DNA from: Cupriavidus necator
GTDB lineage: Bacteria; Pseudomonadota; Gammaproteobacteria; Burkholderiales; Burkholderiaceae
Assembly (NCBI GenBank): GCA_022041995.1
Contig: CP074382.1
Coordinates: 124,001-188,000 of the forward strand
DNA: 64,000 nucleotides
Direction of reading: 5' to 3'
Shown: positions 9,707 through 17,998 of the stretch, piece after piece
How positions within the stretch are numbered: position 1 is the first letter of the stretch
How the letters are laid out: each line of letters starts with the position of its first letter
The notes under the pieces: generated by a model
What the model was told of the DNA's origin: nothing
Seen by the model: only the letters and a program-made list of their open reading frames with translations
The model's database searches: none
Made by a program: the position numbers and the translations under genes

Positions 9707-9892
9707 ATGACACGGGGACGACGCAAGCACTGGCGAGTGCGTCTTGCTTTCGAGCCTAGCCGATACTCCGGCGAGCAATTGCAGAAGGCCTACGAACAGC
9801 TCAGTCCAGTGGACGCGCGCAGCACTGCGCGACCATCGGATGCCAAGCCCAAAGTGGCGGCACAACTGGCTATGAAGCGAGGGAAGCGATGA
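9707..9892 (+). CDS. Small basic protein preceding a serine recombinase
   Basis: A 61-residue basic protein starting MTRGRRKHWRVRLAFEP and ending AMKRGKR. Its stop overlaps the recombinase start (ATGA at 9889-9892), so the two are translationally coupled. Small ORFs of this kind accompany large serine recombinases in some mobile elements, but I do not recognise the family and assign no function. Confidence 0.5.
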   Translation: MTRGRRKHWRVRLAFEPSRYSGEQLQKAYEQLSPVDARSTARPSDAKPKVAAQLAMKRGKR

Positions 9893-10105
9893 GCAACGCT
9901 GCCATGGTCGCGCTTTACGCGCGCGTGTCATCAGAGCAACAAAGCAAACGCGGCACGATTGACAGCCAGATCGCAGCATTGAAGGAGCGGATTCAGGCCG
10001 ACGGTGCGCAGATTGTGGAGGACATGTGCTTCATTGATGCCGGGGTGAGCGGTGCAACGCTGGTTAGGCCGCAACTTGAGCGCCTACGGGACGCCGCCGC
10101 ACTCA
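9889..10105 (+). pseudogene. Serine recombinase/resolvase, N-terminal fragment
   Basis: MSNAAMVALYARVSSEQQSK carries the catalytic Ser motif (YARVSS) of the resolvase/invertase family. IDSQIAALKERIQ and FIDAGVSGATLVRPQLERL follow. The frame is cut after about 72 residues by the left end of the IS3 element at 10106. The C-terminal part is not found elsewhere in the window. Confidence 0.8.
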
Positions 10106-10194
10106 GAGGTGGCGCCGGAAATTCGGACAGTCGGATAAATGGAAGAGCTGGGGTCTGAGCCGGCCATAATGGCGGGCAGAAAGGACCTCAGAAG

Positions 10195-10503
10195 ATGACG
10201 AAACGAAGCAGGCGAACCCACTCGGCGGGGTTGAAGGCGAAGGTAGCCCTGGCGGCCCTCATGGGCGAAAAGACGCTGGCGGAGCTGGCCCAGCAGTACG
10301 ACGTGCACCCCAGCCAGATCACAGCGTGGAAGCAGCAGTTGGTGGAGCATGCCGCGGACCTGTTCGGCGGTGGCAAGGAAAGTGGGGGCGAGCCGCCGGT
10401 GGATTTGAAGGTGCTGCACGCCAAGATCGGCCAGTTGGCGCTGGAGAACGATTTTTTGTCCGGCGCGCTCAGCAAGGCCGGCCTGCTGAGCGCAAAGCGA
10501 TGA
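10195..10503 (+). CDS. IS3-A copy 1 OrfA
   Basis: A 102-residue OrfA. The HTH segment (TLAELAQQYDVHPSQITAWK) is followed by a leucine-zipper-like tail (LKVLHAKIGQLALENDFLSG). The stop overlaps the OrfB start. It differs from copy 2 at MGEK versus KGEK. Confidence 0.9.
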   Translation: MTKRSRRTHSAGLKAKVALAALMGEKTLAELAQQYDVHPSQITAWKQQLVEHAADLFGGGKESGGEPPVDLKVLHAKIGQLALENDFLSGALSKAGLLSAKR

Positions 10504-11330
10504 TCGACCGCGAGCACGCGCTGCCGGTGAGCCGGCAGGTCAAGCTGGTGGGCATCGCCCGGTCCAGCGCGTACTACCAGCCGCAACCGGTCAGCGAGGC
10601 AGATCTGAAGCTGATGCGCCGCATCGACGAACTGCATCTGGAGCATCCCTTCGCGGGGGCTCGCATGCTGGCGCGCCTGCTGCGCCGGGAAGGCATCCAG
10701 GTCGGTCGCCGGCACGTGGGCACGCTGATGAAGCGCATGGGCATTGAGGCGCTGTATCGCCGGCCGAACACGAGCCGCAAGCACGCGGCGCACAAGATCT
10801 GGCCGTACCTGCTGCGCGACCGGAAGATCGACCGGGCCAACCAGGTGTGGGCGCTGGACACGACCTACATTCCGATGGCACGGGGCTTTGTGTACCTGAC
10901 GGCAGTGGTGGACTGGGCCAGCCGCCGGGTGCTGGCCTACCGGGTGGCGATCACGCTGGAGAGCTGTCATGCCGTCGAGGCAATCGAGGAGGCCTTTGCC
11001 AAGTACGGCGCGCCGGAGATCGTCAACACCGACCAGGGCAGCCAGTTCACCGCCACGGAGTTCACAGACGCCGTGCTGGACCGCGGCATCCAACTGTCGA
11101 TGGACGGCAAGGGCAGTTGGCGCGATAACGTGTTCGTCGAACGCCTTTGGCGCAGCGTCAAATACGAGGAGGTCTACCTGAAAGCCTACGACTCGGTCAG
11201 CCATGCGCGCCGCTCTATCGCTAACTACCTAACCTGGTACAACCAACGACGGCCCCATTCCAGTCTGGCGGACCAGACCCCGGATGAGGCATACTTCGCC
11301 ACGCTGCCAGCGATCAAATCGGCAGCCTGA
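10500..11330 (+). CDS. IS3-A copy 1 OrfB transposase
   Basis: A 276-residue integrase-core (rve) protein. The ATG at 10500 overlaps the OrfA stop. DDE residues sit in VWALDTTYIPM, NTDQGSQFT and VFVERLWRSVKYEEV. HTH_21 residues precede the core. Intact. In IS3 elements an OrfAB fusion made by -1 frameshifting is usually the active form. Confidence 0.9.
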   Translation: MIDREHALPVSRQVKLVGIARSSAYYQPQPVSEADLKLMRRIDELHLEHPFAGARMLARLLRREGIQVGRRHVGTLMKRMGIEALYRRPNTSRKHAAHKIWPYLLRDRKIDRANQVWALDTTYIPMARGFVYLTAVVDWASRRVLAYRVAITLESCHAVEAIEEAFAKYGAPEIVNTDQGSQFTATEFTDAVLDRGIQLSMDGKGSWRDNVFVERLWRSVKYEEVYLKAYDSVSHARRSIANYLTWYNQRRPHSSLADQTPDEAYFATLPAIKSAA

Positions 11331-11390
11331 CTGCCCCAGCGCTTCCACTTAAAAACTCCGGATCCCTGTCCGAACAAACGGTGCCACCTC

Positions 11391-11834
11391 TATCGCCTCC
11401 GCCCTGCGGAGCTGGTCAATGATCAGATGCGTGACGCGCCCCGTGTAGCCGTCGACATCCTCTGTCCCGTCAATCTCGGCCGCTTCGACGATCAGTGCCT
11501 TCAGCAGGGCCGATACCCGGAACACCGTCGGGTGGGCAAAGGGCACGTCGCCGCCCGCGCCTTCACTGATCCAAAGGCTTCGAAACTCTGCACCCAGTAA
11601 CGAGCCGACCCGGTGCCGAAGGCCTGTGGGCAGCCAGGCGGCCTGCTCGGGCGAAATGACGAAAGAGCCGCCGGCGACGGTGACCGTCAGTGCACCCGAT
11701 ATCGCATAGACGACCTGGTGCCAGTCATGGGCGTGTTCCGGAAAAGCGTGGCGCGCCGGAATGGACTGGGCTCGCATAGTCATCGGCTGGGGTGGTTCTG
11801 CACCATGTGGTGCCTCAATGGTGTCCCATCTCAT
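11391..11834 (-). pseudogene. AraC-family regulator, sensor half only (cut by IS3-A)
   Basis: The minus-strand frame opens MRWDTIEAPHGAEPPQPM and contains a cupin-type AraC N-terminal sensor domain (PEHAHDWHQVVYAISGALTV, FVISPEQAAWLPTGLRHRV). The paired AraC-type HTH domain is missing because the frame runs into the IS3-A right end at 11390. Upstream and divergent is the TPR/MFS gene pair it may once have regulated. Confidence 0.75.
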
Positions 11835-12006
11835 GTTTCATGCTCCCGTTGGCAGTTATTCTATATAGATTGACCGTTAGTCGAAAGACGGCCAACGCCG
11901 GTTCGGCTTTAATGGCTGGCATGAATGACGATCGTCCGGTCTGCACCGCGCACCCGGATGCTGCCGCCTGCCCCAGGCCTTGATCCTCAAAGGAGTGAAT
12001 AGTTTT

Positions 12007-13332
12007 ATGGCGCGCTTCGAAGACCGGTACGGTCTGCAACTCTCCACGACCTCTGACGTCGCCGCGGACCGCTACCAGACAGGCATCGACCTGCTGCTGT
12101 CCCTGTGGCCGAATGCGGGGGCCACACTCGATGACGCAATCGCGGCCGACCCGGATTTCGCGCTCGCCTACGCTGCGCGCGCACGCCTGCACGCTATTCG
12201 TGCCGAGGCGACCGACGCAAAGGGGAAGATTGGCGTCGCAAAGGAACTGGTGGCTCGCCATGGCACCGAGCGCGAGCGCAGCCATGTGGAAGTGCTGTGG
12301 CTGGCCATCCACGGCCAGTCGGCCAAGGCGCTGGCCAGCGCACTCGAGCACACCGATCGCTGGCCGCGAGACATCCTGGTCTTGTCTTTGCCGCTAGGCG
12401 CCTTTGGCTTGCTCGCGTTTTCCGGCATGGCCGACCATAATCAGGCACGCGTAGACCTGTGCGAGCGTCATGCTTCGCATTTCGACGCGGACGACTGGTG
12501 GTTTCTCACCTATCGCGGATGGTCGCATGGGGAGAACGGAGATGTCGCACGTGGTCGCACCCTCACCGAACGGGCACTCGAGTTGCGGCGGAACAATGTC
12601 AACGCCGTTCACGCGCTGGCGCACGTGATGTATGAAGCCGGTGCGGGCAACGATGCGGAAGCGCTTATCAAGGATTGGCTGCCCGGCTACGACCGCAGTG
12701 GCATCCTGCACAGCCACATTGCCTGGCATGCCGCGCTTGTTGCGCTTGAGCGGGGCGACACTGACCAGGCGCTCGGAATCTACGGCGAACACGTCGCACC
12801 CTCTACCACTTTGGGCGTCCCAATCAACGTGGTGAGCGATACGGCCTCCTTCTTGTGGCGTTTCCAGGCTTATGGGCACCCGGTACCAACAGGACTCTGG
12901 CAGGACGCCTCGGCCTATGCTTCGCGGTACTTCCAGCAGCCCGGCTTCCCGTTTGCCGACGTCCACATGGCGCTTGTGGCGGCAGCCAGTGGCGACAAGG
13001 GTGCGCTCGAGGGGCGCGTCAAAGCCCTGAACGAACTCATCGAGGCGGGAAAGCTTCCGGCCGGCCCCGTCGTACCGGCAATCTGCCGAGCGGCGCTGGC
13101 ATTCGCCGAAGAGGACTACCGGGGCTGCGCCACCATACTGGAACCGGTGGCCCACGAAGTTGCACGTATCGGCGGCAGCGGCGCGCAGCGGGAGATCGTG
13201 GAAGACACCCTGCTGGTTTCGTTGATGCGCAGCGGTAACGCAACCAAGGCACGGGCGCTCCTCAACAAGCGCCTGCTTCGCCGCCCGTCGCCACGCGACG
13301 CTAGCTGGCTTGAACGCCTCGCCGCCGCCTGA
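12007..13332 (+). CDS. TPR-repeat protein (TTC38-like), cytosolic
   Basis: A 441-residue protein made almost wholly of helical repeats, with no signal peptide or membrane segment. Visible repeats include ATLDDAIAADPDFALAYAAR and LTERALELRRNNVNAVHAL. The overall arrangement resembles the TTC38 family, whose bacterial members have unknown roles. The ATG at 12007 has AAAGGAGTG upstream; a TTG at 11980 is less likely. It heads a plus-strand series with an MFS transporter and a Bug binding protein, so it may belong to the same uptake/catabolic unit. Confidence 0.75.
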   Translation: MARFEDRYGLQLSTTSDVAADRYQTGIDLLLSLWPNAGATLDDAIAADPDFALAYAARARLHAIRAEATDAKGKIGVAKELVARHGTERERSHVEVLWLAIHGQSAKALASALEHTDRWPRDILVLSLPLGAFGLLAFSGMADHNQARVDLCERHASHFDADDWWFLTYRGWSHGENGDVARGRTLTERALELRRNNVNAVHALAHVMYEAGAGNDAEALIKDWLPGYDRSGILHSHIAWHAALVALERGDTDQALGIYGEHVAPSTTLGVPINVVSDTASFLWRFQAYGHPVPTGLWQDASAYASRYFQQPGFPFADVHMALVAAASGDKGALEGRVKALNELIEAGKLPAGPVVPAICRAALAFAEEDYRGCATILEPVAHEVARIGGSGAQREIVEDTLLVSLMRSGNATKARALLNKRLLRRPSPRDASWLERLAAA

Positions 13333-13504
13333 CCTCTGCGCAAGGTGACGGCCTCCTCGGCCACAGCGTAAAGGGGAGCCGTCATATGCGAATCCCTCGA
13401 AGTTCCCTGCCTGCTTCGCTTCCACGTGAGCCGCGAATGGCTACCTCGGCTCGCATGCGGGCCGCTCGCCTGCCAGCAGCAGGACAGCGTCGCTACCAAC
13501 TCTT

Positions 13505-13530
13505 GCCCGGCAAGCCGCCGCTTGCCGGGC
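13505..13530 (+). terminator. Strong GC hairpin between TPR and MFS genes
   Basis: A perfect 10-bp stem (GCCCGGCAAG / CTTGCCGGGC) with a 6-nt loop ends 12 bp before the MFS start codon. No T-run follows, so it may be an attenuating or mRNA-stability hairpin rather than a classical terminator. Confidence 0.4.
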
Positions 13531-13542
13531 CAATCAATCGAA

Positions 13543-14796
13543 ATGACCTCCATCGCAACAACAGAAGCCACCGGGCTTCAACGGCTATTGGTTCGTGGCA
13601 TCGGGCCAGTCGCGGCAATCGCCATCGCGCAGCTTTTCGGCACCGCACTGTGGTTTAGCGCGAACAGTACAGCGGCGGATCTGATGCGCGTCTGGCATGC
13701 CACCGAGGCCGACATCGGATGGCTCACCAGCGCCGTACAGCTCGGCTTCATCCTGGGCACACTCGGCATCTCCCTGAGCGGCGGGGCAGACCGTTTTCGA
13801 GCGAGCTCCATCTTCGTGGGAAGCGCGATCGCGGGAGCGGTCTTCAATCTCGGCTTTGCATGGTTGTCGACCGGTCTTGTCAGCGGCGCGGTGCTCCGCT
13901 TCTGCGTGGGTGTCTGCCTGGCCGGCATCTATCCAATGGGCATGAAGCTGATTGTTGGCTGGGCACCACATCGAACCGGGCAAGCGCTGGCCCAACTGGT
14001 CGCCATGCTGACCCTCGGCACCGCACTACCCCATGCAATGCGCGTCATGGGCGCCGGCCTGCCGTGGCAACTAGTCATTACCGCGTCGTCGGTCCTTGCC
14101 CTGTTGGGCGCATGCGTGGTCGGCGTGCTGAGGGATGGCCCGCATTCCGTCATAAAACCTCGCCAGGCCCGGCGCTCACAGACGCCCGACACGGCCCCAC
14201 GCTCAGTGCTGCATGTCTTCCGCATTCGTTCCTTCCGAGCCGCAACACTGGGATACTTCGGCCATATGTGGGAGCTCTATACGTTCTGGACCGTGGTACC
14301 GCTGCTTGTCGCGCGCACACCGTTGGCTGCACAGTACCCGAGCATCGGCGTCTCGGGACTCGCATTCATTGTGATCGGCATCGGCAGCCTTGGCTCCCTG
14401 ATCGGCGGGGCCTTCTCGCTGCGCGTGGGCAGCGCCAGGGTTGCCTTGACCGCGCTGAGCATCTCGGGACTTTGCGCCATAGCGTTCGCGCTAGGCTGGC
14501 AGACGTTGGCGCCCATCCCGCTGTTCGGCTTGTTGATCTTTTGGGGGGCGTCCGTCGTGGCCGACTCGCCTCAGTTCTCCGCGCTTGCAGCGAAAGCGTG
14601 CCCGCCAGAGCTGGTTGGCAGCGCCCTGGCAATCCAGAACGCCATCGGCTTCGCCATCACCGTCGTTTCCATTGCGGCAACTACGGCACTGATTGAGCGC
14701 ATCGGACTCGATGCAACCTGGCTTCTCGTTCCGGGCCCCATCCTTGGGCTGGCCGGCTTCTCGCTGACGTCTCTACGCGCGCGCGCTGCACGCTGA
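13543..14796 (+). CDS. MFS transporter
   Basis: A 417-residue inner-membrane carrier with about 12 hydrophobic segments, e.g. VAAIAIAQLFGTALWFSANS and FCVGVCLAGIYPMGMKLIVG. It fits the CynX/NarK-like bacterial major facilitator family. The start is placed at ATG 13543 (MTSIATTEATG), because the upstream extension has no membrane or family character. The TPR gene lies upstream and a Bug solute-binding protein about 290 bp downstream. The substrate is unknown; an organic anion is plausible from context. Confidence 0.85.
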   Translation: MTSIATTEATGLQRLLVRGIGPVAAIAIAQLFGTALWFSANSTAADLMRVWHATEADIGWLTSAVQLGFILGTLGISLSGGADRFRASSIFVGSAIAGAVFNLGFAWLSTGLVSGAVLRFCVGVCLAGIYPMGMKLIVGWAPHRTGQALAQLVAMLTLGTALPHAMRVMGAGLPWQLVITASSVLALLGACVVGVLRDGPHSVIKPRQARRSQTPDTAPRSVLHVFRIRSFRAATLGYFGHMWELYTFWTVVPLLVARTPLAAQYPSIGVSGLAFIVIGIGSLGSLIGGAFSLRVGSARVALTALSISGLCAIAFALGWQTLAPIPLFGLLIFWGASVVADSPQFSALAAKACPPELVGSALAIQNAIGFAITVVSIAATTALIERIGLDATWLLVPGPILGLAGFSLTSLRARAAR

Positions 14797-15082
14797 CACT
14801 GTAGCTCCGAAGTCTCGCGATACGGCCGCTGCGAACAGACACTCGGGCAAGCAAGCCATCGGCCGCATTAACGAAGCCACCGTATTGTCAATAGGAGGAA
14901 ACGCCGGACCTGAAATGGCAGATCCAGCGACGGTCAATTGACGCTCACGGCCAGGGATCCCTAGACTCTGCCGCACCAACGATGCAAGCGCGCTGCCCGG
15001 CAGGAAAACCTGCCTGCATCGCACAAACAGCGCACCGCATCGCTACATGAATCCGTGCCATTTCCAGATAAGGGAGACAGTT

Positions 15083-16048
15083 ATGAAGTGCAGCGCACGC
15101 CTGGCCGGCATCATTGCCATTTCATCTTTTGCCGTCACGACCGCCGCCTGGGCTGACGACTATCCGAATCGCCCGATTACGCTCGTCATTCCGTGGGCAG
15201 CGGGCGGATCCACCGACGTGGTCTTCCGCACGCTGGCCAATGCTGCGGCGAGAAGGCTTGGCCAGCCATTCGTGGTCGAGAACAAGCCGGGAGTCGGAGG
15301 GACACTGGGCGCAGTGACGATGTCGAAGACTGCGAAACCAGATGGCTATACCATCGCCCAGGTTTCAGTCCCTTTGTTCCGTCTGCCGCTGATACAGAAA
15401 TCCAACTGGGATCCCGAGAAGGACTTCACGTACATCGTGGGCCTGATGGGTTACACGTTTGCCATCACGACGGCGGCGCAGTCTCCCTACAAGAGCTGGG
15501 CCGACGTCGTCAGCTACGCGAAAAAGAATCCCGGCGCGATCACATACGGCACGTCTGGCCAGAACTCAACACCACACCTTGGCATGGAACAGATCAGTTC
15601 CATGGCCGGCATCAACCTCGCGCACGTGCCCTTCAAATCGGGTTCTGAAACAAGCGTCGCATTGCTCGGCGGACATACCCAGCTCCAGGTGGAAGGCGGC
15701 ACGTGGATTCCGCTGGTGAAGAGCGGCAAGGCAAGGTTGCTCGCGGTCTGGACCGAAAAGCGCAGCAAGCTGTTTCCTGACGCCCCTACCCTAAAGGAAC
15801 TGGGCTACCCGCTCGTCATCACCTCGCCAATCGGTCTCGCTGGCCCCCGCGGCATGGACCCGAAAATCGTCACGAAGCTACAAGACGCGTTCCACGCAGC
15901 AATGGGCGATCCAGAAGTGCAGAAGGTCATGGACGACTATCTGATGCAACCGGACTACAAGACATCCGAGGACTTTCGGAAGTTCATGCTGCAGGAGCAA
16001 ACGAAGGAAAGGGCATTGGTCAAGCGGCTTGGGCTGAGTATGCAATAA
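15083..16048 (+). CDS. Bug-family periplasmic solute-binding protein (TctC-like)
   Basis: A 321-residue secreted protein. A clear signal peptide (MKCSARLAGIIAISSFAVTT, cleavage after AWA) is followed by DDYPNRPITLVIPWAAGGST, the Bug signature. ENKPGVGGTLGA and GTSGQNSTPHLGMEQ are further family motifs. The start at ATG 15083 has AAGGGAGACAG upstream. Bug proteins bind carboxylates and other small organics and are greatly expanded in Burkholderiales, often without their TctAB membrane partners. None is seen here. The ligand is undetermined. Confidence 0.93.
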   Translation: MKCSARLAGIIAISSFAVTTAAWADDYPNRPITLVIPWAAGGSTDVVFRTLANAAARRLGQPFVVENKPGVGGTLGAVTMSKTAKPDGYTIAQVSVPLFRLPLIQKSNWDPEKDFTYIVGLMGYTFAITTAAQSPYKSWADVVSYAKKNPGAITYGTSGQNSTPHLGMEQISSMAGINLAHVPFKSGSETSVALLGGHTQLQVEGGTWIPLVKSGKARLLAVWTEKRSKLFPDAPTLKELGYPLVITSPIGLAGPRGMDPKIVTKLQDAFHAAMGDPEVQKVMDDYLMQPDYKTSEDFRKFMLQEQTKERALVKRLGLSMQ

Positions 16049-16272
16049 CGCAGGGCGAGATTTTCCATGCCTTCACAGGCAAGTGCAGCGACATCGCCGC
16101 TCCGCTGATTGCCCTCAGCCTGCTCACGGGTTCCGGATTCAGGTTAGCGAATTCATCCACCCGCGTCATCAGAGCGTTGCGGCAGGCATTCCGGTTTTGC
16201 ATCATCAGCAACCTCCAATGTCCTGAGGGTGCCACCTTTGGAGCGTTCCAGATACGGCACCCTGCTCCGTTC

Positions 16273-16553
16273 TCAAACTTCTTCGTAAATCCTGATTTCC
16301 GGCTCGGCCGCCAGCAACTGCCCAAGTTCGCGTACGACATCGGTGGTGAACAGATTGCTCTGCAGATAGGCTTTGGCGTTCACGACGCTATCGAACCCGT
16401 GAAGCACCTGGACATCTTCCTCGCGTACCAGCAGTTTCTTCGATTGAGCACCTGCGATCGTGGTCAGGAACGGTCCTTGTATTTCTGGTAAACCTCGGCA
16501 GCGGCCGCGCGGCGGTTGTGAGGGATGTTCAGGGTAATCTGCAGATAGGTCAT
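16273..16553 (-). pseudogene. Small alpha/beta-barrel-like protein downstream of SDR, frameshifted
   Basis: The start ATG (16551-16553) has GAAAGAGA just upstream and lies 23 bp after the SDR stop, so it is the second gene of that operon. It reads MTYLQITLNIPHNRRAAAAE and VYQKYK; after a missing base near 16476 it continues PFLTTIAGAQSKKLLVREED and EPEIRIYEEV, about 93 residues in all. Size and pattern resemble dimeric ferredoxin-like barrel proteins (Dabb/ABM type). That is a weak guess. Confidence 0.5.
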
Positions 16554-16576
16554 TTCTCTTTCCTGGCGGTTTGACA

Positions 16577-17353
16577 TCAAACGTGGCGTCCTGCCATCAC
16601 GCCGCCATCGACCGGCAGAACGGTGCCGGTAATCCACGACGCATTCGGAGAGGCCAAGAACAGAATCGCTTCGGCGACATCGGCAGATTGACCGTTTCGC
16701 CCCAGCGGATGGAATGCGTTGAAGGTCGGCAAGATCTGCTCAACCTGCTGCTCCGTCATGAACGTGTTGTACACCGGTGTCTCCACCACGCCTGGAGCGA
16801 CGGTGTTGATTCGAATATTCAATGGTGCGAGCTCAATCGCAAGATTGCGCGTCAAGGCATGCACGCCGGCATTCGCCGCAGAATAGGCTGCCGAGGGAGT
16901 GGCCCCAATGGCCTGTAGTGCCCACAGCGAACCCGTCTGGACAATTGCACCGCCACCCCGAGGTTGCATCGCCCGTGCCGCGGCCTGCGCCATGAAGAAT
17001 TTTCCCTTGAGAATCGTGTCGAGAAACCAGTCGTACTCTGTTTCGTTCAGCTCAAGAAACCCTTTTGGACGGAACACGCCAGCATTGTTGATCAGGATGT
17101 CCACCCCACCGAATTCCCGTGTCGCAAGCTCAACCAGCCCAGCTGCGACCGGCAGTTGAGCGATATCGCCGGCAAGGTAGCGGACCCTTTCTCCACTGGC
17201 GTCAATCTGCGATGCAGCAAGCCTTAGCTTTTCCTCATCGCGCCCACCAATCACGACACTGGCGCCGTCTTTGACGAGGCGCATGGCCACCTCTTTTCCG
17301 ATCCCGGAACCACCGCCTGTGACGATTGCCACCTTTGACGTGAAGCTCTTCAT
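16577..17353 (-). CDS. Short-chain dehydrogenase/reductase with altered active site
   Basis: A 258-residue classical SDR, NAD(P)-dependent. The cofactor motif is TGGGSGIG, the structural motif DILINNAG, then QTGSLWALQ with the catalytic Ser region. The YxxxK motif reads YSAAN: the catalytic Lys is Asn (codon AAT). The C-terminus IRINTVAPGVVETP and GTVLPVDGG is normal. The start is the ATG at 17351-17353 (MKSFTSKVAIVTGG). Divergent from a LysR gene and upstream of a small frameshifted gene. Without the Lys, normal redox catalysis is doubtful. Confidence 0.88.
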   Translation of the reverse strand: MKSFTSKVAIVTGGGSGIGKEVAMRLVKDGASVVIGGRDEEKLRLAASQIDASGERVRYLAGDIAQLPVAAGLVELATREFGGVDILINNAGVFRPKGFLELNETEYDWFLDTILKGKFFMAQAAARAMQPRGGGAIVQTGSLWALQAIGATPSAAYSAANAGVHALTRNLAIELAPLNIRINTVAPGVVETPVYNTFMTEQQVEQILPTFNAFHPLGRNGQSADVAEAILFLASPNASWITGTVLPVDGGVMAGRHV

Positions 17354-17475
17354 TCCCTTACCTCCCACAGTCAGTCTTCAAGGCCGAACACATGCTCAAG
17401 CCAGCATGCGGCCAGCACGCAATGAATTCTTACCGTTCAGGGATAGCAAGACAAACGAGATAATGTTTTCTCGCT

Positions 17476-17683
17476 GAAAGAAAAACTTTCTAGGACGCTA
17501 GTGCCCCTGCGTCCGATGCGGGAATGCAGGGAACGTAGACAAGGTCGGCATGAAGCTCGGCATGCGTGAAGTGGAGACACCATTGGCCGCCACCGGATCG
17601 CTTTCAAGTCATTCAGCGAGTTCCCAAGGGTCAGAGCTTTTCGCGCCCATGGTAAGCTAGGCGCGTATAAAGGAAAACTTTCT
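17476..17683. promoter_or_regulatory. Candidate LysR-type operator sites in the SDR/LysR divergent region
   Basis: GAAAGAAAAACTTTC (17476-17490) is an inverted repeat. A related GGAAAACTTTCTC lies at 17672-17684, just upstream of the LysR ATG at 17688. Repeated AAAACTTTCT sites between a LysR gene and its divergent target are the classical arrangement for autoregulation plus target control. Confidence 0.4.
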
Positions 17684-17687
17684 CGCC

Positions 17688-17966
17688 ATGAAGTCGCCTG
17701 TCTACCTTAACGCGCTGCGTGCATTTGAGGCGAGTGCCCGACACCAAAGCTTTTCGGCAGCCGCAGCGGAGCTAAGCGTGACGCCGGCGGCCATCGGGCA
17801 ACTTGTCCGCAGCCTTGAAGATTGGCTTGGCATTCGATTGTTCCATCGCCAGGCCAAGGGCCGCACACGTCTTCTCCCCCACTGAAGTCGCGCAGCGCGC
17901 GCTCCCAGACATACGAGCTGGCCTCGACAGATTGGCGGTTGGACTGGAGCGCCTGAAAGAAGGTTC
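17688..17966 (+). pseudogene. LysR-family regulator, frameshifted and truncated
   Basis: MKSPVYLNALRAFEASARHQ and SAAAAELSVTPAAIGQLVRS form the LysR winged HTH. After RTRLLP an extra C in a CCCCC run (about 17877-17881) breaks the frame. Without it the sequence continues TEVAQRALPDIRAGLDRL and LERLKEGS. The gene then ends at an IS1595 terminus at 17967, so the ligand-binding domain is missing. Confidence 0.85.
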
Positions 17967-17998
17967 CGTGCTTATCCGGTTAGCTCCCAAACCTACTA
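17967..17998 (+). repeat. IS1595 terminal remnant (about 32 bp)
   Basis: CGTGCTTATCCGGTTAGCTC and the bases following (CCAAACCTACTA) are identical to the right end of the IS1595 copies at 27091 and 46406. The remnant marks an IS1595 insertion in the LysR gene. Its own CTAG was then used by IS630-B, and the rest of the IS1595 is gone. Confidence 0.85.

Larger units (their letters stand above)
10106..11390 (+). mobile_element. IS3-family element (IS3-A copy 1)
   Basis: A 1285-bp element bounded by inverted repeats: left GAGGTGGCGCCGGAAATTCG, right (reverse complement) GAGGTGGCACCGTTTGTTCG. It encodes OrfA and OrfB with an ATGA overlap. There is no matching 3-5 bp duplication at the ends, so the flanks were probably rearranged after insertion. 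A near-identical second copy, itself interrupted, spans 28157-30914. Confidence 0.9.

Noticed and set aside
10188..11204. 338-codon antisense frame over IS3-A (also 29712-30728)
   Set aside because: Same text in both copies, antisense to the DDE transposase, no motif.
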